Source: Oryzias latipes (lineage: Eukaryota; Chordata; Actinopteri; Beloniformes; Adrianichthyidae). Taken from it: DNA of 64,000 nucleotides. The notes beneath the pieces were generated by a model that made no database searches, was not told where the DNA came from, and was given only the letters and a program-made list of their open reading frames with translations. The DNA lies in NCBI RefSeq assembly GCF_002234675.1, contig NC_019877.2, positions 3,007,041-3,071,040 of the forward strand. Direction: 5' to 3'. Both the position numbers and the translations under genes were made by a program. Of the stretch, positions 13,545 to 23,494 are shown piece after piece (the first letter of the stretch is position 1; every line of letters starts with the position of its first letter).

Positions 13545-16344
13545 ATGTTGTCAAAGAAGGAGAAACAACTCATACGTGAAATATGGGAAAGACTGACTCC
13601 AGTGGCTGAAGACATTGGAGCAGATGCTCTCCTTAGGTATGCTTTTCTTCTTTGCCAAATGCCCCAAAACTAGTCATTCATTTATATATTTCATGTTTAC
13701 ATTAATGTTTATCTTTTTAAGGAGTTACTCACACATTAATAGGCTAATTTTGGCATCTATGCAATATTTTTGACATTATCTCTCTCATCCACATTGCATT
13801 CACTTTCATACAAATAAACAATAATCTTTATTAAAAAAAATACATTTATTACCATGAGACATAATCAAATGTCTCATGGTAATAAACGGTTACTAATCAT
13901 TATCTCTTGTTAACAGACGTTCACTAAGACATGTTAATTCATGATTTTGTACAAGTTGAATGATAGGAGTAGTTAACAGTCATTGCATGGGAAATCAGGT
14001 GGTTATTAAACCTAATTACTTGTTAATAAACTGCTAATGCATGTTAATGAATCACTGTTACAAGTTAAATACCTGGTGCACTGTTATTGCATACAGTTCA
14101 ATAATTAATAACAAATGATCATGCAAACAAAATAATAATAAACATGTATAGATGCTATTTGTTATCACATTGCATGTTAATAATTGGTAAATAAACATAA
14201 TCACATGTTAATACTCTTCAACCAAAACTTTTCATTGATGTTAATACATGCAAACTAATTATTTTTACTGGCTAAATAACAGGAAGCCGACTGTTATTGC
14301 AAACAAACTATTAATAGCTAACAAATTTACGTAAAAATAAACTGTTGAAATATTAAGAAACTAATGCTATTTGGTAGCATGGTGGAGATAATAGCTGGTT
14401 ACTAGTCATTATTGTTTGTTAACAAACCTCTAATAATGTTAATACATGGTAGTTCATTCTTCTTTCAGGTCACATAGCAGATAAACTGACTGGATTTGCA
14501 CACAATTAAATAGTTACTGACACATTTTCACAAATTTAAGAAATGTTTAGTGATGCTATCTGTTAGCTTCTTCTAACAATAAAATATCCTTTTTTATAAG
14601 TTTATAATTGGATGTAATTAAAATAAAACAATAATTAGTTGTTTTTTTAACATTTCAATGAATTATTGCAAATGCATTGGATATGAATTAAACATTAGTA
14701 ACTATTAACCACTATTTTTTGCTGTTTTCTTGCACTGCAGGATGTTTGCTTCATATCCAGGCACTAAGACATATTTCTCTCATCTGGACATCGGTCCTGG
14801 CTCCGCCCACCTATCCTCCCACGGGAAGAAGATCGTCCTGGCCATCGCAGAGGGAGCCAAAGACATCAGCCAGCTGACCGTCACCCTGGCTCCCCTGCAG
14901 ACTCTGCACGCCTACCAGCTCCGAATAGATCCCACCAACTTCAAGGTAGGTTTCACCAAAACTTTATTGATTGAACACTCAAAAACCAAAAACAAAGAAG
15001 GCCCTCCACATGCCTCCATCATCAGAAATCTGAGGATTCAGCCAATCAAATCATAGCAAGCAGCCAGATGTGAGGCCCTTTTTATTGTGTGGATTGTGAA
15101 GAAATGAGAGCAAATCCAGAAAGGGAGGTTCAAGGCAAGGAAAGGAAATCAGTGTGCAAAGATGCAATCTATAAACAAATAAACAAAGAGTATGTGGAAG
15201 ATCTTTCTGAAGAAAACACTTGAATTAAAGAAGCTAAATATGAACAAATTCAATATTTTCTCCTAAAAATAATCTTTTTTTCACCGTAAAGTCACGTCTG
15301 GTCCTGATGGGACTCAAATGTTGCCTTCAGTGAGACATTACAGTCATTTCCCAGATACAAAAGCTTTCACTCCATGATCTATTTAGATGCACCAGATCTA
15401 CCAGAAACAACTTTTAAATTTGAAATAAAAATTCCCTTTTAAGTGGGAAACTCTCTAGAATAAAATGCAGATTTTTTTAGACATAATCTTTGTAAATATT
15501 ATCAATGTAGCATAAATAAAGCTTCCAAAAATGTATATTTAGCTTAATAACCAACGGAGAAATGACAGATATTAAAATAATATAACTATGCTTTTACTTT
15601 AAAATACCTGTAAATGTGTTTTCGTTGAGTTTAATTATTTGTATAGAGACTTTTTACTCAAAGAATGGTACAAAATCGAATAAGTAAAACTAAGGGAAAG
15701 GTTTGATTTCTCTCGAATGTAAAATATATCAAAAGAACTGATAGATGTAAGAAGTTGTGCATTTTTTTCTGAAACAGAAAAGATAATTTGTCACCTAAAA
15801 ACTAAAAAATGTGAGTAAATAAAAGTTTTGGGGTTGATTTGAAAAATTAGCATCCAAGAAAGACAGAATAGCTTCCCGTAGGTAAGTGTTGGTAGGACAT
15901 AAAAAATTAGGATCCAAAAGCATTTTAGAAGTTGTTGTTTAAAAAATTAGTGTTTATCTTCTACATTTTTATATTTGGGAACATTGAAAATAGGATAAAA
16001 TGGGATAAATATAGTAACTCATCCTTTTTTTATTCTTTACTCCTTTTTTATTTAGAAATGTTTAGGTTTTTTTTAAGTATTAACAACAAAAACCTCTTCA
16101 GATGGAAATATTCCTCTAACCAAAGAGGTTTTTCCAAACTAGATTCTTTATTTGAGGCAGTAGGTTCCTGATTTCTTCAGTAACCACATTTTGTGTGACC
16201 TTTCTTCCCTCACAGCTGCTCTCATACTGTCTGCTTGTCACCCTGGCTTGCTACATGGGCGAAGGATTCACGCCGGAGGCCCACGCCGCCATAGACAAAT
16301 TCCTGTCGGCTTTTTCGGCTGTCCTCGCCGAAAAATACAGATGA
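13545..16344 (+). CDS. Alpha-type globin (alpha-D / embryonic-5 like)
   Basis: Oxygen-carrying alpha-type hemoglobin chain of 141 residues. Coding exons are 13545-13636, 14741-14945 and 16216-16344, with GT-AG introns at the two positions conserved in all vertebrate globins. The protein starts [17 protein letters not shown]. The distal heme histidine is H58 in SSHGKK and the proximal one H87 in LQTLHAYQL. It ends AEKYR. The MLSKKEK start and the shortened CD region ([10 protein letters not shown]) separate it from the adult-type alpha at 22.3 kb and resemble the teleost genes called alpha-D-like or hbae5; that subtype is from memory. The introns (about 1.1 and 1.27 kb) are unusually long for a globin. 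AATAAA follows at 16529. Expression is probably erythroid, and stage cannot be told from sequence. Confidence 0.93.
13700..14640. repeat. Degenerate AT-rich repeat in globin intron 1
   Basis: Variants of 'gttaataaactgttaatacatg' and 'ttgttaacaaac' recur about every 40-60 bases through the first intron, suggesting an old tandem or satellite-like expansion. The boundaries are approximate. Confidence 0.45.
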
Positions 16345-16528
16345 GATTCCCTCATTTCTGGATAGCTCAAAGCTTTTATGTAAAACTATGTGTCCTTATG
16401 TTCAAACGTTCTGCCATGTTTACATTGTGTTGCCTACCACAGTTTTGCTCTTGTTTTTAAATTGTAAGCTCCAGACTCTGTCAAAATATGTTATTTTTTG
16501 TATAAATTGTTATCTGTTTTCAATCTCT

Positions 16529-16534
16529 AATAAA
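16529..16534 (+). terminator. Polyadenylation signal of first alpha-type globin
   Basis: AATAAA 185 bases after the stop codon, within a T-rich 3' UTR. Confidence 0.7.
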
Positions 16535-17194
16535 CAACCGTTCTGAAAAATCTTTATATTTTAATCTTTTTCTTTATCTGTCGAGACAATAATGCAAATA
16601 AAATGATAAAATAACTATTATTTTCTCAAATATTACAATAATTTTTATAATTTCATCTTCACGGTTTATAAAGCAAAAAAAAAATCCCACCATGAATGAG
16701 GGAGCACCAACATGTTGGTAACCAGGACAACACTACCACCTAGTGGTAAGAGGGTAAGAGGTTTTTTTCATTTTATTAATTTTTATGTTTTTATTCGTGG
16801 TTTTCAACCTTAACAAACAAAGACAAAAATTAAGAACCTAGAAGTTAAAGTTTTATTGTGTTCATGTAAAAGGCCAAACTTGTATTTGTGTTACTGGAAG
16901 AACCTTTGAATCAATAAACGGCTAGAGCAGAACATCTACCACAAACAAAAGGAAATGAATAAACGTTTTTTTTCTTGTTCCAAACAAATGAAAATTGTCT
17001 AATATAAATAATATACAGAGAGATTCCATACATGTTAACTTTCAAGCATAAATTTGCAAGAGTTCACACATTTCTTCTAAAAAGGAAAAACGTCTCGTTT
17101 GTGTTTTGCTGGCTTATTTTTTTCCAGTTTCTGTTTTGATGATCTGTTAAAAATAATCTTATCTTTTCTCTTTGAGCTAGTCTGTATTGTTTGC

Positions 17195-17860
17195 TCTTTC
17201 AGCAAACAATACAGACAGTACAATATCAAAACAACAACAACAAAAAAGGGCAAGAAAAAAAAACATAAGAAAAAAGAAAAATAGAAAAAAGAAAAAAAAA
17301 CCTGCTTATGAGGTTGACTTGTTTATATGCTGTTGAAATAATCAATAAATGGTTGCCATGTTTCATAAAAAATGTTTTCTTGCTGTTTTCTAAATTTAAG
17401 TATTGCATTATGTTTCTTACCAAATGAAGATGTGTTGGGGGAAATTTGCTTTTCCAATTAAGTAGGATTAGACATCTAGCCAATAGGGTAACATAATTTA
17501 AGACATTTTTTGTTTACTGTTTAAACAAATTCAAGTGGTTGGCACTCCAAATAATCCTGTTATAGGGCCCAATGGAAACTAAACCTTAAATATTAGAGAC
17601 AATATTTCAAATAGTCTTTGTCCAATAAGGAATGATTTTGTTGCAGTTCCAAAATGTGTAGGACAGTGAGGCAGAAGCGTGTCAACAATAGTTCGCATGA
17701 CGGGTCCACTCCTAAGAACATTCTTGATAATTTTTTCCTGGACAACTGCAGTCTGTGTAGGATTTTGAACTGGATTTTGAGATTTTAACAGTAAAATCAC
17801 AAAACGTATCAAGCAAACATGTTTTTCAACTGCTGCAATTATTATCTGCAAGTTCATAAG
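17195..17860 (-). pseudogene. L1-type LINE ORF2 C-terminal remnant
   Basis: Minus-strand translation gives ARCLILLNWKSKFPPTH, then, after a frameshift, YETWQPFIDYFNSI followed by a stop. These match the conserved C-terminal pattern of fish L1/Tx1 ORF2 proteins (LILLNWK...PP...LE...F..WQPFL.Y). The frame is broken several times upstream, so this is a 5'-truncated dead copy. Its 3' side carries an A-rich purine tract. Confidence 0.65.
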
Positions 17861-18081
17861 AGAAATCTAAAATTATTCAGTTTGTTACTGTGTTTTTTAA
17901 ATAAAGTTGTGCAAAAATTGAATTGAAAGATCATTTTTATTCAGTCATCATGCGAAGAAAAAAAAGCATAAAGGAAGCAGCGTTTCATAATGTGGTAAAA
18001 GAGAAAATTACTCTTTAAAATAACTGTATTTCCATTTTATATGAACATTCAAACGTTTTCAGTTCAAGAACAGGTGGCAGC

Positions 18082-18102
18082 AGAGCTGTCCATGGTGCTG
18101 AA
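18082..18102 (-). promoter_or_regulatory. REST/NRSF (RE1) silencer-like site
   Basis: Read on the minus strand from 18102: TTCAGCACCATGGACAGC followed by TCT. It agrees with 18 of 21 positions of the canonical RE1 (TTCAGCACCACGGACAGC then GCC). The 21-base RE1 is long enough for this to be unlikely by chance in 64 kb. Confidence 0.6.
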
Positions 18103-18121
18103 ACTGATCTATCACTGATAT

Positions 18122-18142
18122 AGAACTGGCCTTGGTGCTGAA
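18122..18142 (-). promoter_or_regulatory. Second, weaker RE1-like site
   Basis: Minus strand from 18142 reads TTCAGCACCAAGGCCAG: the left half-site is perfect and the right half decayed (about 15 of 21 overall). It lies exactly 40 bases from the stronger site, in the same orientation. Confidence 0.4.
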
Positions 18143-19888
18143 AACGTCATTTCTGTCTTTGATCATTCATGTTTCCACTGGCAGACATGGAGATGGATTC
18201 AACCTATACAGTTAATAATCGACATAAAAATATTAGCTAATATCATTCTTAAATATCCCCGTCAGTGTTAGTTCTATTTTTTTCCTAACTGATTCAATTT
18301 AAGTCGCTGGTATAGTTCGGTTAAGATTCGAACAAATGGTTCCCGGTAATATTCATGTAAATTCTACAAAAAGTGGGTAAATATTTCATCTAGACTCTGC
18401 GAAAGTTAAAATCACATTTTTTACTCAGGATATTTTATTTATTCATTTTGAATTCCATAAAGCAACAAAAACAAGAGATCTTGCAAAATGGCTTATGCCT
18501 GGGAAATCAAGGGAACAGAAAGAAGAAAACATCTTTTTCAATTCCTTTCACATACTTAGAAAAAGAGTCAAAAAGCAAAAAAGTACTGTATCTAAACATA
18601 CTGTATATATAAATATCTGCTATATAACATAAAGGTATTCTTGTACTTTACATTTAAACATTATGTTTGTATGTTGTTTGTAAGGGAATTAAACAGCAAT
18701 GTTCACTGATTGTATCTTTGTTTTTTAAGCTGTTTTGGGATTTTATTTTCTTTAATTGGTTGTTTTTTTCTCGTATTCTGACTCCTTAAAATGTTTTTTT
18801 TATTAGTGTTTGAACATAAAAAACATTCTGATTTATGTTTTTATGCAGCTTCATTCTGACAGGTATATATGAAAAACAACAAATGTCACTAGATAAACAG
18901 AATTGAAGAAACAAAACCGAATAGAGCTGTTTTGCAGTTTCTGTGCAGAAATTGGGGTAGTCTTCTGTGTGGGTGGGGCCAGTAAGTTATGGGTGTTGTA
19001 GTTTGTGCAGAAAAGCAATTTCTTCTTGTGTCTCATTGACAGCATGAATATTTTTCATAATTGCAGCTGACAGGAAAAGCTAAAGCTTAACAAACAAATG
19101 GGAAAAAATGTAAAACAAAGGTAAAAATTCCACAATATTGATTCCCCACCTAAAGGTGTTCAGAAGATTCTTTGTTCGTGTGAAAAATTCTACCTCTGAA
19201 TAGATTTTGGCACATGATAAAATAAGCAATTAAAGGACATAAGAAATTAAAAGAATAAGAATAAGGAATTAAAGGAAAAACTGTTAAAGAAGAATGTTTT
19301 AAATATTAATAGAACAAAAACTACTAATGTGGATAAAATAACTTACCTTAATGTATAGTTCAAACACATACAGTAAAGATTTAAACAGTTTAAATTAAAG
19401 ATAAAAGTACATTTTAAATTCTCATAACTTCTAAACCGGGCTCTGGATGAAAAGAACATTGATATTTAGGTAAGACAGAATGGATAAAAGTACTTATTTT
19501 TACTAAAATATTTTCATTGCACAACAGTTTTACACTTTTTAAAATGTTGCAAGTAAAATAAGATGGAAAAGGAATATTAACCAGGATAGTTGTGCCAAAC
19601 TTCTAACTTTTATGTTCAGTTTAATGCAAATATTACTGTACATTTGAAGTTTGGTCATAATTATTGTTTTTTGAAACTAAGTATAACTTGATTATCAATA
19701 TAAAACTGTGCCAAAGTATATTCAAAGTTGAAGAAATTTAACGGAATGAGATTTTCTGTTTCATGGGAAGTGATGGTTCATTTGGTGCTTGTTTCTCGTC
19801 TGATCTTGTTTTCTGCAAACTCCTCATAGCAGCAAATGCAGCTCTGGTTTCTTTTAGCTGAAAGGTGATGCTCAGCTGATCCCTACAC

Positions 19889-19955
19889 TTTATTCTCCTT
19901 CCTCCGACTCAAAAACAAGGACAACAGCGTGGTTTTGCTTTGGAGGGCTTTTATT
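19889..19955 (-). terminator. Polyadenylation signals of the beta globin
   Basis: Two AATAAA hexamers on the minus strand, at 19955-19950 and 19894-19889, lie 73 and 134 bases after the stop codon. Confidence 0.65.
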
Positions 19956-20027
19956 TCTTCATTTGGAAGGAGGTAACACACATGAACAGAGGCCAGAGCT
20001 CCTCTCCAGTTGCGCAGGCAGCTGACT

Positions 20028-20653
20028 TTAGTGGTACTGCCTTCCCAGAGCGGACACCACCACGGCCAAGAACTTCTGGAAGGTTGCCTGAATCTCTGGG
20101 CTGAAGGCGGAGCCCAGTTTGGCGGCAATGACGATGGTCAAGCAGTCAGCCAGCAGCTGCGGGGAGATGGAGAGACACCGTTACGCACGTCCGCACGCAG
20201 GCGCGACTTTCTCCACGGGGTCCCGCCGTGGGTTTGTGACGTTTACCTTGAAGTTGTCGGGGTCCACGTGCAGCTTCTCGGAGTGCAGCACGCTCAGCTC
20301 GGCGTAGGTGGCCTTGATGTTGTCCATGTTCTTCACGGCGCGGTCCAGACCGTGCAGGACCTTGGTGCCGTGGGCGGCGATGTTCGGGTTGGTCTTGATG
20401 GCTTCGGCGTTGTAGAGGTTACCGAAGCTGGCAAAGTACCTCTGAGTCCAGGGGTAGACGATCAGACACCTGAAGGAGGAAAAATAAAATTAAAAAGAGG
20501 AGAAGGTGAACCAGGAGCGCAGAAAGGACCCCCCCGGACCCGCAGCAGGTTGTCTTCTCACCTGCTGAGAGCCTTGGAGCCCACGTCTTCATAGTCCAGG
20601 TTGCCGAAGATGTTGGTGATGATGCTGCGCTCCTGCTCGGTCCACTCAACCAT
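20028..20653 (-). CDS. Beta-type hemoglobin chain
   Basis: Beta subunit of the hemoglobin tetramer, 147 residues. Coding exons on the minus strand are 20653-20562, 20469-20247 and 20156-20028, with short GT-AG introns at the conserved globin positions. It starts [16 protein letters not shown]. The YPWTQRYF motif is present, distal His is H64 (NIAAHGTK), proximal His is H93 (SVLHSEKLH), and the C-terminus is GRQYH. Ser follows the proximal His (F9) and the chain ends in His; these two residues are associated with the Root effect in fish. Glu at NA2, Lys at EF6 and Arg near the C-terminus would support organic phosphate binding. It is head to head with the alpha gene at 22321. No breaks were seen. 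Confidence 0.97.
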
Positions 20654-20721
20654 GGCGGCGTTTTTGTCTTTTACTTCAGGCTTGAGAAAAAAGGCTGAAT
20701 GGCGCATCACCCCCACGGGGG

Positions 20722-20800
20722 TCTATTTAAATGCCCCAAAGCTCCCCACGCCCTGCAGGAGGCCGACTTGATAGGCTGGAGATGATGCACTTCAGATAAA
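20722..20800 (-). promoter_or_regulatory. Beta globin promoter elements
   Basis: On the minus strand, about 75 bases upstream of the ATG, is a TATA-like ATTTAAATAGAC (20732-20721). Upstream of it is a CACC/KLF-type box (CCCCACGCCC on the plus strand, 20744-20753), then GATA motifs at 20770-20773 and AGATAA at 20794-20799. The order TATA, CACC, GATA is that of an erythroid globin promoter. Confidence 0.6.
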
Positions 20801-21303
20801 CAGAAAACATCTCCAGAACCTTCTGGAAGAGTCCAGACCTCATCCTCCCTTATTTCTGTTTTTATTTAGACTCTTGAGAAGTTTTGGAGAATTTTTCACC
20901 TTAATCCCAAACTTCTAAATTGATTTTTATTTTTTTTGCAGTAATCAAATTAATTTGAGCCTAATTCAAACTAAATTCGAAAAGAAGTATTCTTATTTTC
21001 CTTTAAGTAACAAATTATTATAGGGTTATTTAATTATACAGCATCAATAATATACAAATTAAAAAAAAATAAGCATTTAGATATCAGCATCATAACAATT
21101 TTACAAATTGGCGTTAAAATGTTTACTAAAAGAAAAACGCCGTTTTTGTGCAATGAACATTGTGTAATTCACAATTGTGTCATATATTTAGAGCTCTAAA
21201 ATTAGAATTATTATTCTAAAAAACTCTGTGAGTTTGTTCCCACATGCTTCGTTTTACTCATTTCTTCCTTTTTTCAGAAGCAGTTTGACAGCCTTCCAGA
21301 CTG

Positions 21304-21510
21304 TTATCACTTCAGCCACACTGCTGTTATCTGCAGCAGCGCGCGCTCCGCCCCTGCGCCGCGTGCCAACTTTGCAGGCCTTTTGGTGAAAAACCAAAGA
21401 GGCTGATTGATAAACACCGCCTGCACAGCCCACTCCTCCTTGATAGGAAATAAATGAATGATGACAGCCAAAAACGGGCTAATTAAAAAAAAATGAAACC
21501 ACTGATAAAT
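21304..21510. promoter_or_regulatory. GATA-motif cluster in the shared beta/alpha upstream region
   Basis: Five GATA-type sites lie within about 205 bases: TTATCA 21304, TTATCT 21327, TGATAA 21408, GATA 21442 and TGATAA 21503. A GC/KLF-type stretch (CGCTCCGCCCCTGCGCC, 21345-21361) and 'aacaccgcc' lie between them. The cluster is central between two divergent globin genes, so it could serve both. Confidence 0.45.
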
Positions 21511-22228
21511 CTGGAAAATATTTTTCGTCCGTGTATGATTTTAAAACAAAATGATAACAAATTAATTTAAGTGATATTTTACTATATTTATATAATTTCT
21601 AGCCATGTGTTTCTACTATTTAACAGATTTTTTTTTATCTGAATCCATTTTGAATTTCACATTTTCCATAATTGTAATAGATTTTGGTGATTATGTATAA
21701 ATATTTTAAATTGTACTTTATTTAGGATTTGTTTTCTTTAGAGCCACTCTCTCCTCTAATTGTCTTTCATTTGATTTTCTGGAGTATTTGGTATTTTGGC
21801 TCCTAATTTGAAGGAAAATAACATAAAATTTTAAAAAGCGTCAAAACAAACTTGTTTGTTGTGATTTATGTCCAACAACTTTTCATGCAATTTAAATTAT
21901 TTTGAAATAATGTGTGTATCATGACGTAATTATGTTAAATTAATGTCCTATTGTGTTGAATATTTTTTTCTTTACTTCTATGTTTTGAACCTTAAAGGCT
22001 GTCACTCCCGCCGTGACCTATGCTGACCCCAGTTGACCCTTGGGCTCCCCTGCTGCGACCCTGGAGTCAGAGACTCTCAGCTCACGTAAACGATGGTGTT
22101 TCTGGCCAACCGACGCCCATGATGGGGGCTGATAGCGCCCCTCCAGCTGGCATCCCGCCACTGAAGCTTCTATCAGGCCTGCCTGTGCGGCTCCGCGTGC
22201 GTCATGGACGCGCCTTGGCACAGGTTCG

Positions 22229-22266
22229 CATGGGTGTGACTTTGGGGGGCAAATGAATTTAAGAAG
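22229..22266 (+). promoter_or_regulatory. Adult-type alpha globin promoter elements
   Basis: A reversed CACCC box (GGGTGTGAC, about 22232) and a TATA-like AATTTAAG (22256-22263) lie 55-90 bases upstream of the ATG at 22321. Confidence 0.45.
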
Positions 22267-22320
22267 AAGGCCAGAGAGAGCGCATCACCATCTGATTCAG
22301 GTTCGAGAGCAGCAGAGAGG

Positions 22321-23180
22321 ATGAGTTTGACAGAGAAGGACAAAGCTGCCGTCAAGGCCCTTTGGGCCAAAATCTCCAAGTCCGCTGATGCGATTGGTGC
22401 TGACGCTCTGAGCAGGTAAGAGAGGAGCTGAGGGGAGCTGGAAACTGATCCTCAAAGATAAACACTTCATACTTTGACTTTTCACAAGTCTGGTCATCCT
22501 GGATTTTTCCAACTTAGACTTCATAAATCTGCGCGTTTTTGCATTTAATTCATCATTGAATGTTTAAAATGTAAAATTTAATATTAAGACAGATATATCT
22601 GCATGCTCCAGGTGAGGTTTAAACTCACAACCTCGGCATTTCTCACGAGCTACTGTCTTATAAGTACCGCCCGCTGACCGGTTGCACTGGAGCATGCGTA
22701 AAAGCTACAAGTACACATTCTTTTCTTATATAAAACGTTGTTTTATTGGGTTATCTCCCCACAGGATGCTTCTTGTGTATCCCCAAACCAAGACCTACTT
22801 CTCCCACTGGCCAGACACGAAGGCTGGTTCCGAGCCCGTGAAGAAGCACGGCAAGAAGATCATGGGTGGGGTCGGTCTGGCCGTGTCCAAGATCGACGAC
22901 CTGGCCGCCGGCCTGCTGGAGCTCAGCGAGCTGCACGCCTTCAAGCTGCGGGTTGACCCGGCCAACTTCAAGGTACATAGGACGCAGGCTTTGGAGTTCA
23001 CCTGGAGAGTTGACCCTGGCAGAACTAAACCCGTTTTTCCCTCCCACGCAGCTCCTGGCGCACTGCCTCCAGGTGGTCATCGCCAACATGTTCCCCAAGG
23101 ATTTCACCCCGGAGGCCCACGTGGCTTGTGATAAGTTCCTGGCCAACGTGGCTTTGGCTCTTTCTGAGAAATACCGCTAA
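22321..23180 (+). CDS. Alpha-type hemoglobin chain (adult type)
   Basis: Alpha subunit of hemoglobin, 143 residues. Coding exons are 22321-22415, 22765-22972 and 23052-23180, with GT-AG introns of 349 and 79 bases at the conserved positions. It starts [20 protein letters not shown], as in teleost adult alpha chains. Distal His is H60 (VKKHGKK), proximal His is H89 (LSELHAFKL), and it ends LSEKYR. It pairs head to head with the beta gene (1.67 kb between start codons) and tail to tail with aqp8. Exons 2-3 are much more GC-rich than the flanks, as expected for a highly expressed fish globin. Intron 1 contains a degenerate antisense tRNA-Ile. Two overlapping AATAAA signals follow at 23240-23253. 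Confidence 0.97.
22604..22693 (-). pseudogene. Degenerate tRNA-Ile(UAU) with intron
   Basis: Minus strand. A perfect 7-bp acceptor stem is formed by GCTCCAG (22693-22687) and CTGGAGC (22611-22605). The anticodon arm CGGTA-CTTATAA...TGCCG carries TAT, interrupted by an intron-like insert of about 19 bases (AGACAGTAGCTCGTGAGAA). The T stem is GTGAG/CTCAC. It is plainly related to vertebrate intron-containing tRNA-Ile(UAU). The D arm lacks about 3 bases of the usual GCGC stem, and the T loop reads TTTAAAC where TTCAAGC or TTCGATC is usual, losing the conserved C. It is therefore probably a pseudogene, antisense inside alpha globin intron 1. Confidence 0.7.
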
Positions 23181-23239
23181 AGATTCTGCAGCGGGAAGCC
23201 CGGTCCAAACCATGAGAACCAACAGCAAGAACCCACAAA

Positions 23240-23253
23240 AATAAACAATAAAT
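23240..23253 (+). terminator. Polyadenylation signals of adult-type alpha globin
   Basis: AATAAA occurs at 23240-23245 and again at 23248-23253, 60-70 bases after the stop codon. Confidence 0.75.
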
Positions 23254-23399
23254 CAAAGCGCATTTGTCTTTTTTTATTTTACACTGCTTAGAAAAAAAGG
23301 GCACAATAGACACTGATAACAGTTTACTAGTTGATTCTCACCTGTGTGATAATAAACACACAATAAAGGCTGGAATTAAGATTTTACTATGATGCGTAA

Positions 23400-23405
23400 T
23401 TTATT
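23400..23405 (-). terminator. Likely polyadenylation signal of aqp8
   Basis: AATAAA on the minus strand 90 bases beyond the aqp8 stop. The alpha globin and aqp8 transcripts would end within about 150 bases of each other. Confidence 0.45.
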
Positions 23406-23462
23406 ATCTCCCAGAACGAGCCTGAAAGAGGAGAGAGAGAGAGGCGAGATTAGGTTTATCAC

Positions 23463-23481
23463 GGGGGGGGGGGGGGGGGGG
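23463..23481. repeat. Homopolymer (G)19
   Basis: Nineteen G residues just past the aqp8 stop codon, so in its 3' UTR as C(19). Confidence 0.9.
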
Positions 23482-23494
23482 ATTTTCTGCAAGG

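Larger units (their letters stand above)
16560..19880. other. Intergenic between the first globin and the beta gene
   Basis: AT-rich. It holds an L1-type ORF2 remnant at 17195-17860 and the RE1-like pair at 18082-18142, listed separately. No exons were recognised. Confidence 0.5.

Noticed and set aside
20010-20594. A 194-codon plus-strand frame
   Set aside because: It is the antisense shadow of the GC-rich beta globin exons.
22130-22150. A CTCF-like 'agggg cgcta' on the minus strand near the alpha promoter
   Set aside because: Only the right half of the motif fits; the left half does not match.
22020-22256. Open frames in both directions upstream of the adult alpha globin
   Set aside because: The region holds promoter motifs; the frames lack splice or family support.
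22682-23131. A 149-codon plus-strand frame containing alpha globin exon 2
   Set aside because: It reads through an intron on both sides; the spliced gene explains the coding part.
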